Below, piece by piece: positions 17,949 to 25,710 of a stretch of 64,000 bases of DNA. Where the stretch lies: assembly GCF_036408855.1 (NCBI RefSeq), contig NZ_JAZGJQ010000003.1, forward strand, positions 248,001 to 312,000, written 5' to 3'. The translations under genes and the position numbers were made by a program. The notes under the pieces were generated by a model, which worked only from the letters and a program-made list of their open reading frames with translations, did no database searches and was not told the origin of the DNA. The DNA is from Olsenella_K absiana (GTDB lineage: Bacteria; Actinomycetota; Coriobacteriia; Coriobacteriales; Atopobiaceae). Numbering within the stretch: the first letter of the stretch is position 1; each line of letters begins with the position of its first letter.

Positions 17949-19058
17949 ATGCTGAGCGAGATTGGCGGCGGCGTGGTTGCGAGCTCCGGTGCGCCGCGGC
18001 TCCCCAGGGAGCGCACGAGGCGCGTGAGCGTGGGCGGCGTCGCCGTCGGGGGCGGTGCGCCCGTCTCCGTGCAGTCGATGTGCACCACGCCCACCTCGGA
18101 CGTGGACGCCACCCTCGCGCAGGTGGGACGTCTCTCGGACGCGGGCTGCGAGCTCGTGCGCGTGACCCTGCCGTCAGCGGCCGACGTCGACCCCTTCCAC
18201 GCGATCTGCGCGCAGAGCCCGATTCCCGTGATCGCGGACGTCCACTTCGACCACAGGCTCGCCGTCGCCGCGGTCAGGAACGGCGCTGCGGGCGTGCGCA
18301 TCAACCCGGGCAACATAGGCTCCTGGGACAGGGTCGACGCGGTGATCGACGCGGCGGGCGAGGCAGGCGTCCCCATCCGCATCGGCGTCAACATGGGATC
18401 GCTCGACAAGGACGTCGACGCCCGCGAGGACCTCGACGGGCCCCAGAAGCTCGTCGCCTCCGCGGAGTCCTTCGTCCGCCACTTCGAGGGGCGCGGCTTT
18501 CACGACGTCGTCCTATCGGCGAAGGCCCACTCGGTCCCCGTGACGCTCGCGACCTACCGTGAGCTCTCGCGCCGGCTCCCGGAGGTGGCGCTGCACGTCG
18601 GCGTGACCGAGGCAGGCACCCTGCTCCAGGGGACGGTCAAGAACTGCGTGGGCGTGGGGGTCCTGCTCGAGGAGGGCATCGGCGACACGATTCGCCTGTC
18701 GCTCACCGCTGACCCCGTCGAGGAGGTCAGGGTGGCGTGGGAGCTGCTCGGCGCCCTCGGCATGAGGCGCCTGCACCCCGAGCTGGTGAGCTGCCCCACC
18801 TGCGGCAGGACAAAGGTGGACCTCATTCCGATCGCGGAGGAGGTCGAGCGCAGGCTCCAGGGGGTCCGCGCGCCCATCTCGGTCGCCGTGATGGGCTGCG
18901 TCGTGAACGGCCCGGGCGAGGCGGCGGGCTGCGACATCGGAGTCGCCTGCGGCCAGGGCCAGGGGCTCATATTCGCCGAAGGCAAGCCTCTGCGCAAGGT
19001 CGCGGAGGCAGACATCGTGGACGAGCTCTTCAAGGAGATCGAGGCGCGCTTCTCGTAG
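17949..19058 (+). CDS. ispG: 4-hydroxy-3-methylbut-2-en-1-yl diphosphate synthase (IspG/GcpE)
   Basis: The [4Fe-4S] enzyme of the MEP pathway that converts MEcPP to HMBPP. 369 aa from the ATG at 17949, with GGTGAG upstream. A TTG at 17934 is an alternative start. TIM-barrel landmarks are VQSMCTTPT, ADVHFDHRLA and RINPGNIG. Cluster-binding cysteines lie in SCPTCGRTKVDL and CVVNGPGEA near the C-terminus. It is the third MEP gene-family member in the window with dxr and ispH, and the last gene of the pyrH operon. Confidence 0.96.
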   Translation: MLSEIGGGVVASSGAPRLPRERTRRVSVGGVAVGGGAPVSVQSMCTTPTSDVDATLAQVGRLSDAGCELVRVTLPSAADVDPFHAICAQSPIPVIADVHFDHRLAVAAVRNGAAGVRINPGNIGSWDRVDAVIDAAGEAGVPIRIGVNMGSLDKDVDAREDLDGPQKLVASAESFVRHFEGRGFHDVVLSAKAHSVPVTLATYRELSRRLPEVALHVGVTEAGTLLQGTVKNCVGVGVLLEEGIGDTIRLSLTADPVEEVRVAWELLGALGMRRLHPELVSCPTCGRTKVDLIPIAEEVERRLQGVRAPISVAVMGCVVNGPGEAAGCDIGVACGQGQGLIFAEGKPLRKVAEADIVDELFKEIEARFS

Positions 19059-19098
19059 GGCGCGCTGCCGATTGTCCTACAATTAGAAGGTCCGTACG

Positions 19099-19135
19099 GG
19101 TCGCGCCCGAGCCTCCGGTGGGGGCCGGCGCGACC
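19099..19135 (+). repeat. Hairpin in the proS leader
   Basis: A 9-bp perfect inverted repeat (GGTCGCGCC at 19099-19107 with 19127-19135) with a 19-nt loop, ending 9 bp before the GGAAGG ribosome site of proS. There is no T run, so it is not a simple terminator. It could affect translation initiation. Confidence 0.45.
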
Positions 19136-19156
19136 GAGCTTACTGGAAGGATTCCC

Positions 19157-20878
19157 GTGAAGTCTTACGCGAAGATGTCGTCCCTCTACGCACCAACCCT
19201 CAAGGAGGACCCCGCCGAGGCCGAGCTGGCAAGCCACCGCCTGCTGCTCCGCGCCGGTATGATCCGCAGGGAGGCCGCCGGCCTCTACAGCTACCTGCCG
19301 CTCGCGTGGCGCTCGCTCATGAAGATCGAGGGCGTCATCCGCGAGGAGATGGAGGACATCGGCGCCCAGGAGATGCTCACCCCGATCCTCACCGACGCGG
19401 AGCTCTGGCACCAGAGCGGCCGCTGGGACGCCTACGGCCCCGAGCTCATGCGCATCAAGGACCGCCACGACCACGAGTACGCGCTCGGCCCCACCCACGA
19501 GGAGACCTACACCGACCTCGTGCGCAACGAGCTCAGCAGCTACAAGCAGCTTCCCGTCACCCTCTACCACATCCAGGACAAGTTCCGCGACGAGAGGCGA
19601 CCGCGCTTCGGCCTCATGCGCTCGCGCGAGTTCATCATGAAGGACGGCTACTCCTTCAGCGCGGACCAGGAGAGCCTGCAGCGCTGCTACGACGACGAGA
19701 GCCGCGCCTACGCGAACGTGATGCGCCGCTGCGGCCTGTGGTGCCTGCCCGTCGCGGCGGACACGGGCCAGATCGGCGGCAGCACCTCCATCGAGTTCAT
19801 GGCGATCGCCGACGCCGGCGAGGCCGAGCTCGTCTACTGCGACAAGTGCGGCTACGCGGCGGACACCGAGGCCGCGACGGCACCGATCAGCCTCGAGGAC
19901 GGTGAGCCGGGCGAGCTCGAGAAGGTCGAGACCCCCGGTTGCTCCACGATCGCCGACCTCGCCGCCTTCCTCGGCGTCCCCGAGGGCGCAACCCGCAAGG
20001 CGCTCGCGCTCATGGACGGCGACGGCAGGCCCGTCGTGGTCTTCGTCCCGGGCGACCACGAGATGAACGACGTGAAGGCGTCCCACGCCTTCGGCGACTA
20101 CCACCTGATGAGCGACGAGGAGCTCGAGCAGACGGGCCTCGTGAAGGGCTTCATCGGGCCGATCGGCCTGCCGGAGGGCGTGCGCGCCTGCTTCGACCAG
20201 TCGCTCAAGGGGTCCGTGTGGTGGGCAGTCGGCGCCAACGAGGCGGGCTACCACTACGTGCACGCAAAGCTCGGCCGCGACCTCACGATCGCCGACGACG
20301 CGTGGGTCGACGTCATCTCCGCCAAGGCGGGCGACCTGTGCCCCACGTGCGGCGAGCCCCTCAAGCTCGCGCGCGGCATCGAGTGCGGCCAGGTCTTCCA
20401 GCTCGGCACCAAGTACTCCGAGCCCATGGGCGCCACCTTCATGGACGTGGACGGCAAGGAGAAGCCCCTGGTGATGGGCTGCTACGGCATCGGCGTCTCG
20501 CGCATGCTCGCCGCCATCGTCGAGCAGCACCACGACGAGCACGGCATAACCTGGCCCGTCTGCGTCGCGCCCTACGAGGTCGAGGTCGTGCCCCTGACGG
20601 TGGGCGACGAGGTCGTCTGGCCCGTCGCGGACAGGGTGGCCCGAGAGCTCGTTGCCGCCGGCGTGGAGGTCGTGGTGGACGACCGCAAGGAGCGCCCGGG
20701 CGTCAAGTTCAACGACGCCGACCTCATGGGCTTCCCGTACCAGGTCGTCTGCGGCAAGAAGGCCATCGCAAACGGCAAGGTCGAGGTCAAGGTGCGCGCC
20801 ACAGGCGAGCGCGAGGAGGTCGCGATCGAGGAGGTCGCGAAGTTCCTGGCGGAGAAGGTCGTCCCGCAGAGGGCGTAG
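19157..20878 (+). CDS. proS: Proline--tRNA ligase (bacterial type, with editing domain)
   Basis: A class II aminoacyl-tRNA synthetase. 573 aa from the GTG at 19157, behind GGAAGG. Class II motifs are PLAWRSLMKIEGVIREEM (motif 1), FRDERRPRFGLMRSREFIMKD (motif 2, two adjoining pieces) and GCYGIGVSRM (motif 3). The insertion between motifs 2 and 3 (about residues 220-400) is the YbaK-like editing domain that hydrolyses Ala-tRNA(Pro). A C-terminal anticodon-binding domain is present. It sits near-by two tRNA-Pro genes at 52 and 62 kb, but not in an operon with them. Confidence 0.96.
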   Translation: MKSYAKMSSLYAPTLKEDPAEAELASHRLLLRAGMIRREAAGLYSYLPLAWRSLMKIEGVIREEMEDIGAQEMLTPILTDAELWHQSGRWDAYGPELMRIKDRHDHEYALGPTHEETYTDLVRNELSSYKQLPVTLYHIQDKFRDERRPRFGLMRSREFIMKDGYSFSADQESLQRCYDDESRAYANVMRRCGLWCLPVAADTGQIGGSTSIEFMAIADAGEAELVYCDKCGYAADTEAATAPISLEDGEPGELEKVETPGCSTIADLAAFLGVPEGATRKALALMDGDGRPVVVFVPGDHEMNDVKASHAFGDYHLMSDEELEQTGLVKGFIGPIGLPEGVRACFDQSLKGSVWWAVGANEAGYHYVHAKLGRDLTIADDAWVDVISAKAGDLCPTCGEPLKLARGIECGQVFQLGTKYSEPMGATFMDVDGKEKPLVMGCYGIGVSRMLAAIVEQHHDEHGITWPVCVAPYEVEVVPLTVGDEVVWPVADRVARELVAAGVEVVVDDRKERPGVKFNDADLMGFPYQVVCGKKAIANGKVEVKVRATGEREEVAIEEVAKFLAEKVVPQRA

Positions 20879-20922
20879 GCGCGACGCAAGGTCGAAAGAT
20901 CGCAAAGACAGCCAGGTGGTCC

Positions 20923-20955
20923 GGGGCGCCCCACGGGGCGCCCCTTCGCAAGGGG
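20923..20955 (+). repeat. Overlapping GC-rich inverted repeats between proS and the FMN gene
   Basis: The self-complementary decamer GGGGCGCCCC occurs twice in tandem (20923-20932 and 20935-20944). The second copy overlaps a further hairpin, CCCCTT (20941-20946) with AAGGGG (20950-20955). These are alternative, mutually exclusive pairings, and the last stem includes the ribosome site region of the next gene. Confidence 0.5.
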
Positions 20956-20963
20956 GGAGAGCC

Positions 20964-21989
20964 ATGCTGTACAGGGAGCTCGCGGAGAGGGCGAGGGGCA
21001 AGACGGGGGCGTGGTGCAAGGCCTGTCCCGTCTGCGACGGGAGGGCGTGCGGCGCGCACGTCCCAGGCCCGGGCGCCAAGGGGACGGGCACGGTCGCCGT
21101 CCGCAACTACCAGGCCTGGGAGGAGTGGCGCGTCAACCTCGACACGATCCGTCCCTACGCGGAGGCGGACACCTCGCTCGAGCTCTTCGGCCGCACCCTC
21201 TCGCTGCCCGTCATGGTCGGTCCCGTCGGCGACGTGAGGCGCCACTACGGCGAGCTCTTCGACGACGTCTCCTACAACCGCTGCGTGCTCTCGGCAGCCG
21301 CGGCCCAGGGAACGGTCGCGTGGACCGGCGACGGCCTGGAGGGCAGCATCGTGGCCAACGCCACGCAGGTGATCGCCTCGCTCGGCGGCTGCGGCGTCGA
21401 GACGATCAAGCCCTGGGCAATGGACGTCGTGCGCGAGCGCGTCGGGGTGGCCCTGGGTGCCCATCCGCTCGCCATCGCCATGGACATCGACGCGGCGGGC
21501 CTGCCATTCCTCAAGGGCCAGAACCCGCCCGCGGGGTCCAAGACGGTCGACCAGCTCGCAAAGGTTGCCGAGCAGTGCCACGAGGCCGGGACGCCCTTCG
21601 TGCTCAAGGGCATCATGACCGCGCGCGGCGCGCTCAAGGCGCTCGACGCGGGCGCGGACGCCATCGTGGTCTCCAACCACGGCGGCCGCGTGCTCGACGG
21701 CGTCCCGGCGACGGCCGAGGTGCTCCCCGGCATCGCGGAGGCGGTGGCGGGCAGGATGTCCGTCCTCGTCGACGGCGGGATCCGCTCTGGCGTGGACGTC
21801 TTCCGGGCGCTCGCGCTCGGCGCGGACGCGGCCCTCGTCTGCAGGCCCGTGGTGGTGGCGGCCCACGGCGGCGGCCAGCAGGGCGTCGAGGACTACCTCG
21901 CGCAGCTGCGCTCGGAGCTCGCCGACACCATGGAGATGTGCGGCGCGGCCACCCTGGCAGACGTCGGGCGCGAGATGCTCTTCTCCTAA
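20964..21989 (+). CDS. FMN-dependent alpha-hydroxy-acid dehydrogenase family protein with N-terminal Cys cluster
   Basis: 341 aa. A TIM-barrel flavoprotein related to lactate/glycolate oxidases and type 2 IPP isomerase. Landmarks are PVMVGPVGD near residue 80, FVLKGIMTARGA (active-site Lys), VVSNHGGRVLDG (His-Gly-Gly-Arg) and LVDGGIRSGVDVFRALALGA (phosphate site). The N-terminus carries Cys18, Cys21, Cys24 and Cys29 (WCKACPVCDGRACG), absent from classic oxidases but seen in related clostridial proteins. They may bind a metal or Fe-S cluster. The substrate is unknown. It starts at an ATG behind GGGGGGAGA and is probably cotranscribed with proS. Confidence 0.85.
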   Translation: MLYRELAERARGKTGAWCKACPVCDGRACGAHVPGPGAKGTGTVAVRNYQAWEEWRVNLDTIRPYAEADTSLELFGRTLSLPVMVGPVGDVRRHYGELFDDVSYNRCVLSAAAAQGTVAWTGDGLEGSIVANATQVIASLGGCGVETIKPWAMDVVRERVGVALGAHPLAIAMDIDAAGLPFLKGQNPPAGSKTVDQLAKVAEQCHEAGTPFVLKGIMTARGALKALDAGADAIVVSNHGGRVLDGVPATAEVLPGIAEAVAGRMSVLVDGGIRSGVDVFRALALGADAALVCRPVVVAAHGGGQQGVEDYLAQLRSELADTMEMCGAATLADVGREMLFS

Positions 21990-22014
21990 GGGGCCAGGGC
22001 CCCAGGTCTTGGGA

Positions 22015-23400
22015 TCAGTCCCAGGGGAGCTCTTCGGTGGTGCCGGCCTCTTCGGTCGAGCTCGGCTGGTCCGTGGGGTCCGGGATGTCGTTGTCGGGGT
22101 CTATCCTGCCCTCCCAGAGGTCCTCGTCGAGCCTCTGCTCGAGTTTGGACTCGAGGCTCCTGACGCCGAGGCCGGCGGAGGCGGCGAACTCGGCCAGCTC
22201 CTGGCACTCTTGGTCGGTGAGCGTGACCGAGGTCCCGTACTGGCGCGCGATGCGCACGGCGGGGGAGCGGGCGGGGTCCCTCAGCAGGCGAGCGTAGTCG
22301 TCGACCGTGAGCTTGGAGACCCGCGACACGATGTTGATCCTACCTGCGATCTCGCGGCGCACGCCACCGTAGCGCACGAGGTCCTCGATCGAGGGGAGCC
22401 TGGTCTCGGCCGCGTCGATCGCGCTGTTGTCGGCGGAGAAGCCGGCCAGCCGCGTCTCGTGGGACATGCCTTCGAGCATGTGCTCGAAGGTACCCATGAG
22501 CAGGAAGCTCACGCTCTCCATGGAGAGCGATTCGGGGACTGCCTTGGGGTCCGACCCGAGGATGGACTTCGTGTGCCCCCCGTCCATGAGCTTGAGGAGC
22601 TCGGTCTGCACCCACGCGGAGCTGTTCTCTCCCGAGCTGGTGGTCTTCGGCTCGAACATCTTGTCGGCCTCGTCGATTACCACGATGGCATGTTCGGCGT
22701 CGACCTTGTCCATCCCACGGAACATGTTGGAGAACTTGACGTCACCCTTCCACCCCTCGGTGGTGACCTGGCTGCCGTCGACCCAGGCCACGTGAGGCCA
22801 GAACCTTGCGACGCCGTTGGCGAGCAGGGTCTTGCCCGAGCCGGTGGGCCCCATGAGCAGGGTGACCCGGCGGTCTCCACGCACATGGTGCCAGAGCATG
22901 AGGGCGAGGTCGCGAATGGCATCCTCCTGCCCCCAGACGTCTCGCGAGAGCTCCTTGGCGATCTGCCGCGGGCTCAGCTGGAGGAGGCCCGTCACCTCGG
23001 CACTGTCGAGGGCGCCGCCGCGCGACCGCTCGCGGTCGAGGTATCGGACGGGGGTCTTGAAGTAGTGGTCCTCCAGGGGGTTTCCGTGCTTGCGGACCCA
23101 TGCGCGCCCGAGCACCTCGGCTACCACCGAAAGCTCAGCCTCGGTGAGGCTGCAGTCGGAGAGTGCCCTGCGCGCGACCTCGGAAAGGGTGGTGGTGGGG
23201 CGCTTCTGCCAGAGGACGGCGATCTCGTTCACGGCGTGGAGGCAGGCGTTGTACTCGGCGTCCGAGAGCTCGTCGAACTCTCCCGCCTTGGCGTGCTCGT
23301 TGAACGTAATTGCCGGGTTCGTCTCCGGGGTGCCGCCATCGGCGCAGGCGAGCGCGCCGACAAGCTCGACAAAGAAGTCCTGGGCCATGCGGAAATTCAT
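22015..23400 (-). CDS. ClpX-like AAA+ ATPase without a zinc-binding domain
   Basis: 461 aa, read from 23400 down, behind an AAGGA ribosome site. Residues 1-150 are an unrecognised helical N-terminal domain, with none of the Cys4 zinc domain of ClpX. The AAA+ domain has Walker A MGPTGSGKT (about 183-191) and Walker B IVVIDEADKM (about 239-248). VRREIAGRINIVSRV matches the ClpX sensor-2 region, and the C-terminal small domain keeps the GVRSLESKLEQ pattern. The last ~35 residues are acidic. No obvious ClpP-docking IGF-type loop is seen, so it may unfold or remodel a partner rather than feed ClpP. It diverges from the RNase-H-fold gene at 23564, with a palindrome in between. It is an unusual extra gene within a core region. 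Confidence 0.8.
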   Translation of the reverse strand: MNFRMAQDFFVELVGALACADGGTPETNPAITFNEHAKAGEFDELSDAEYNACLHAVNEIAVLWQKRPTTTLSEVARRALSDCSLTEAELSVVAEVLGRAWVRKHGNPLEDHYFKTPVRYLDRERSRGGALDSAEVTGLLQLSPRQIAKELSRDVWGQEDAIRDLALMLWHHVRGDRRVTLLMGPTGSGKTLLANGVARFWPHVAWVDGSQVTTEGWKGDVKFSNMFRGMDKVDAEHAIVVIDEADKMFEPKTTSSGENSSAWVQTELLKLMDGGHTKSILGSDPKAVPESLSMESVSFLLMGTFEHMLEGMSHETRLAGFSADNSAIDAAETRLPSIEDLVRYGGVRREIAGRINIVSRVSKLTVDDYARLLRDPARSPAVRIARQYGTSVTLTDQECQELAEFAASAGLGVRSLESKLEQRLDEDLWEGRIDPDNDIPDPTDQPSSTEEAGTTEELPWD

Positions 23401-23501
23401 GCCCGACGTCCTTTCGGGGCCGCAGGTACTTGCGTCCCCTTCTCCGCCCCGCTCCGGAGGCGATGGGCAGGGCTATTGCACTGCGTGAATTAATGTCCCC
23501 T

Positions 23502-23515
23502 CATACTATAGTATG
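23502..23515. promoter_or_regulatory. Perfect 14-bp palindrome in the divergent intergenic region
   Basis: CATACTATAGTATG is its own reverse complement. It holds -10-like hexamers (TATAGT) on both strands and lies about 50 bp before the RNase-H-fold gene and 100 bp before the ClpX-like gene. It is a likely operator or overlapping divergent promoter. Confidence 0.5.
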
Positions 23516-23563
23516 GCGTGTGACAAGGGTCATCGGACCTGACACGGGAGAAGGGACTTCGAG

Positions 23564-24001
23564 ATGGCGAATGACCTCAAGGCGGAGAATGGCGTCGTCT
23601 ACTTCGACAGCGGGGCGTCGCTGCAGTCTGGCAGGGCCACCCAGTGCCGTGTGGCGAACGAGGCGAAGGAGTCGCTGCTGCCGCTCGTCCTCGACGCGGG
23701 GGAGCTCGACGAGGACGGGAACCTGACATTGGCTGGCCGGACCAACAACTATGGCGAGCTGCGGGCGCTCTCCCTGGCTCTCGAGGTGGCAAGGGGCCTT
23801 GGCGCCAAGGAGATCTGCGGGGACTCCGAGCTGGTGATCGACTACTGGTCCAAGGGAATCTGCAAGAGCAAGGACGCAGATACGCGGGAGCTCTCCAAGG
23901 AGGTGACGGCCGCCCGTAGCGCGTTCGAGGCGGGCGGCGGCACCGTCAAGTGGATCTCGGGAGACCTGAACCCGGCGGACCTCGGCTACCACAAGGCCTA
24001 G
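23564..24001 (+). CDS. RNase HI-fold protein
   Basis: 145 aa. The ribonuclease H fold is suggested by VVYFDSGAS (Asp15), NNYGELRAL (Glu65), GDSELVIDYW (Asp87) and NPADLGYHKA (Asp139), giving the four acidic residues of RNase HI in the right order and spacing. The segment between strand 1 and Glu65 replaces the usual Gly-rich loop, and the C-terminal His is displaced. It could be a true RNase HI or a reverse-transcriptase-type RVT_3 domain. The GAAGGGACTTCGAG region gives only a modest ribosome site. It diverges from the ClpX-like gene, and the housekeeping role may belong to rnhB. Confidence 0.78.
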   Translation: MANDLKAENGVVYFDSGASLQSGRATQCRVANEAKESLLPLVLDAGELDEDGNLTLAGRTNNYGELRALSLALEVARGLGAKEICGDSELVIDYWSKGICKSKDADTRELSKEVTAARSAFEAGGGTVKWISGDLNPADLGYHKA

Positions 24002-24086
24002 ACGTGGCTTCGTGGGGCTAGACCGTAGGCACGGGTGGGCCTCGGGCTTTGGGGCGGCCTCTGCCATGCCTGAAACCGGGGCGTGC

Positions 24087-24126
24087 AAAAAAACGCAGGC
24101 CAACGGTAAGCATCCGTTGGCCTGCG
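24087..24126 (-). terminator. Terminator of tRNA-Met
   Basis: Read on the - strand: a 13-bp perfect stem (24114-24126 with 24094-24106), a 7-nt loop, then seven T (A run at 24087-24093 on the + strand), starting 9 bp after the tRNA CCA end. Confidence 0.9.
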
Positions 24127-24135
24127 CATTCCTTT

Positions 24136-24211
24136 TGGTGGGCCCTGAGGGATTCGAACCCCCAACCCAGGGATTATGAGTCCCCTGCGCTAACCGTTGC
24201 GCCAAGGGCCC
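24136..24211 (-). tRNA. tRNA-Met (anticodon CAT)
   Basis: A 76-nt cloverleaf with encoded CCA. Acceptor stem GGGCCCT/AGGGCCC, anticodon loop CTCATAA with CAT at + strand 24176-24178, and T-loop GGTTCGAATCC. A normal G1-C72 pair rules out an initiator. Elongator Met versus the lysidine-modified Ile tRNA cannot be settled by eye. Confidence 0.92.
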
Positions 24212-24275
24212 GGTGCACTGCCTACTCTACCGCATCGTGCCCCGTGCAACGGCGGCGCCAGGGCTAAAGCGGTAT

Positions 24276-24301
24276 AAAAAACTCCGCACCGGAGTGCGGA
24301 G
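24276..24301 (-). terminator. Terminator of tRNA-Ala
   Basis: - strand stem CTCCGCAC/GTGCGGAG (8 bp; 24282-24289 with 24294-24301) followed by TTTTTT, lying 12 bp after the tRNA-Ala gene. Confidence 0.88.
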
Positions 24302-24312
24302 CCGAGTTTACC

Positions 24313-24388
24313 TGGTGGAGAATAGGGGATTCGAACCCCTGACCTCATGACTGCCAGTCATGCGCTCTCCCAGCTGAGCTAATTCCCC
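24313..24388 (-). tRNA. tRNA-Ala (anticodon GGC)
   Basis: A 76-nt cloverleaf with encoded CCA. Acceptor GGGGAAT/ATTCTCC with one G-U, anticodon stem CATGA/TCATG around CTGGCAG, and anticodon at + strand 24353-24355. Confidence 0.95.
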
Positions 24389-24404
24389 AAACGCAACGGT
24401 GGAT

Positions 24405-24433
24405 ACCTTACTCCTGCCGACGCGTCTGGTCAA
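24405..24433 (-). promoter_or_regulatory. Promoter of tRNA-Ala
   Basis: On the - strand: TTGACC (24433-24428), 17-bp spacer, TAAGGT (24410-24405). Initiation would fall near 24398, about 10 nt before the mature tRNA. Confidence 0.7.
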
Positions 24434-24566
24434 GGGCGAGTTGGCCTAGACTGGAGAGAACGTGGACGCGCGGGCGCCGTCTCTGCCCCGCGCGACGCGT
24501 GGGTACGAACAAAGCTGCAGGTTGGTCGGGCCCGGAAGGGCCGAAGTCTCGTCCCAGGAGGTTCTC

Positions 24567-24962
24567 GTGTCCCCCGAAAGCAAGCGGATCAAGGTATTCA
24601 CCCTTATCAGTCTCGTGTACGGCCTCGTCTCCCTGTTCTGCGGCATCTTCATGGTCTCCGCGCTTGGCGAGCAGACGCCCGTCGGCGCCGCCGAGGCCGG
24701 AGGCGGCGTGGTCTCCTTCGTCCTCGGGATCCGTGGGTCGCTGCTCGCAAACGTCCCCAACAAGGCAGGCGGGCTCATGAGGCTCTCGGGAGTCCTGCTT
24801 CTCGTGCAGGTCGCCCTGATCGCGGCCGTCGTCGTGCTCGTGGGCCCGGCAGCCGCCCAGGCTCACGCCCCCGCGCTCGCCCTCATGTGCGCGGGCGCCG
24901 TCGTGACCCTCGTCGTGTTCTGCCTCTCCCGAGCCCTCCACAGGAGGAACCTCGCGAAGTAG
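24567..24962 (+). CDS. Small integral membrane protein
   Basis: 131 aa from the GTG at 24567, preceded by CAGGAGGT. The open frame continues upstream to 24462 but without a ribosome site. About four hydrophobic segments: roughly residues 9-31, 44-58, 73-94 and 102-122. Between segments 2 and 3 is a short polar loop (NVPNKAGG). The C-terminus is basic (RALHRRNLAK), which predicts a cytoplasmic end. No family recognised. It stands alone between divergently placed tRNA genes. Confidence 0.72.
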   Translation: MSPESKRIKVFTLISLVYGLVSLFCGIFMVSALGEQTPVGAAEAGGGVVSFVLGIRGSLLANVPNKAGGLMRLSGVLLLVQVALIAAVVVLVGPAAAQAHAPALALMCAGAVVTLVVFCLSRALHRRNLAK

Positions 24963-25060
24963 GCCCAACGCGAAGGGGGCCTCTTGCCCCGCAGGCTGGC
25001 GCGCCGGGCACAGGAATTTCTCGGACAGGGGAAAATTCTCGTGCGCTTGCGGGGAGAGTC

Positions 25061-25069
25061 TGGTAATAT
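25061..25069 (+). promoter_or_regulatory. Extended -10 promoter of tRNA-Val
   Basis: TG-G-TAATAT, 15 bp before the mature tRNA. The -35 is poor (GTGCGC at 17 bp). Confidence 0.5.
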
Positions 25070-25083
25070 AACCCGTGCGTTGC

Positions 25084-25158
25084 GGGCGATTAGCTCAGGG
25101 GTAGAGCGCTTCCTTCACACGGAAGAGGTCGCTGGTTCGAAACCAGCATCGCCCACCA
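25084..25158 (+). tRNA. tRNA-Val (anticodon CAC)
   Basis: A 75-nt cloverleaf with encoded CCA. Acceptor GGGCGAT/ATCGCCC, anticodon stem CTTCC/GGAAG around TTCACAC, anticodon CAC at 25116-25118. Confidence 0.95.
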
Positions 25159-25169
25159 TAGGATGAGAG

Positions 25170-25194
25170 GGCCGGAGTTCGCTCCGGCCTTTTT
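25170..25194 (+). terminator. Terminator of tRNA-Val
   Basis: GGCCGGAG/CTCCGGCC stem with a UUCG tetraloop and TTTTT, 11 bp after the tRNA. Confidence 0.92.
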
Positions 25195-25212
25195 GCTATG
25201 CGGAGGTGGAGC

Positions 25213-25596
25213 ATGGACGCGAAGGGCGAGAACCCGGTCGAGAAGTTCGGCATGTACATCGCGCACATCGGCGTCAACGCCGAGGCGGACGAGGACACCA
25301 TGAGGATCGTGGACGAGTTCTCGGGCCTCCTCGGCCTCGAGCACATGACCGTCGCCCCGGTCTCGGAGTTCGCCGGGGACTTCGTCGAGGTCATGAAGCC
25401 CGGGCACGGCAGCGGCGAGCGGGGCCACATCGGCTTCCACGTGAACGACGTCGAAGCCGCGGCGAAGTGGTTCGACGAGCACGGCTCCAAGATCGACTGG
25501 GACCACTGCGCCAAGAACCCGGACGGCTCGCTCTTCCTCGTCTACTTCGAGAAGGAGATCGCTGGCTTCGCGATCCACCTGACCGCGCAGAAGTAG
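25213..25596 (+). CDS. VOC (glyoxalase/bleomycin-resistance) superfamily protein
   Basis: 127 aa from the ATG at 25213, behind GGAGGTGGAG. The two beta-alpha-beta-beta-beta halves of the VOC fold are visible: MYIAHIGVN ... FVEVMKPG and HIGFHVNDVEAAAKWFDEHG ... LFLVYFEKEIAGFAIHL. Candidate metal ligands are the His near the start of each half and Glu residues in the beta strands. The sequence resembles the glyoxalase-like domain fused to some clostridial KDPG aldolases, but no aldolase is attached here. Substrate unknown. Confidence 0.75.
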   Translation: MDAKGENPVEKFGMYIAHIGVNAEADEDTMRIVDEFSGLLGLEHMTVAPVSEFAGDFVEVMKPGHGSGERGHIGFHVNDVEAAAKWFDEHGSKIDWDHCAKNPDGSLFLVYFEKEIAGFAIHLTAQK

Positions 25597-25710
25597 CGGG
25601 CGCCCGGGCGCTTCGTGGTACTTGTTTGCAGAGGCGCGCCGCCATGCAGGCGCGGCGGTCCCTGGGGTACCCTTGAGTGCGTAAGCCAGGAGAGCGTCGG
25701 GAGGACGCAC

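Noticed and set aside
19059..19156. T-box riboswitch upstream of proS
   Set aside because: The leader is under 100 nt, has no T-box consensus and no terminator/antiterminator pair, only one hairpin.
18554..21106. Very long open frames on the strand opposite to ispG-proS (and similar ones at 3746-5359, 5341-6792 and 25090-27540)
   Set aside because: They mirror strongly supported genes. The high G/C third-position bias leaves antisense frames open, and their translations are low-complexity Arg/Ala/Gly/Leu without any family.
22009..23493. A long + strand open frame opposite the ClpX-like gene
   Set aside because: Its translation has no recognisable domain, whereas the - strand has clear Walker A and B motifs and a good ribosome site.
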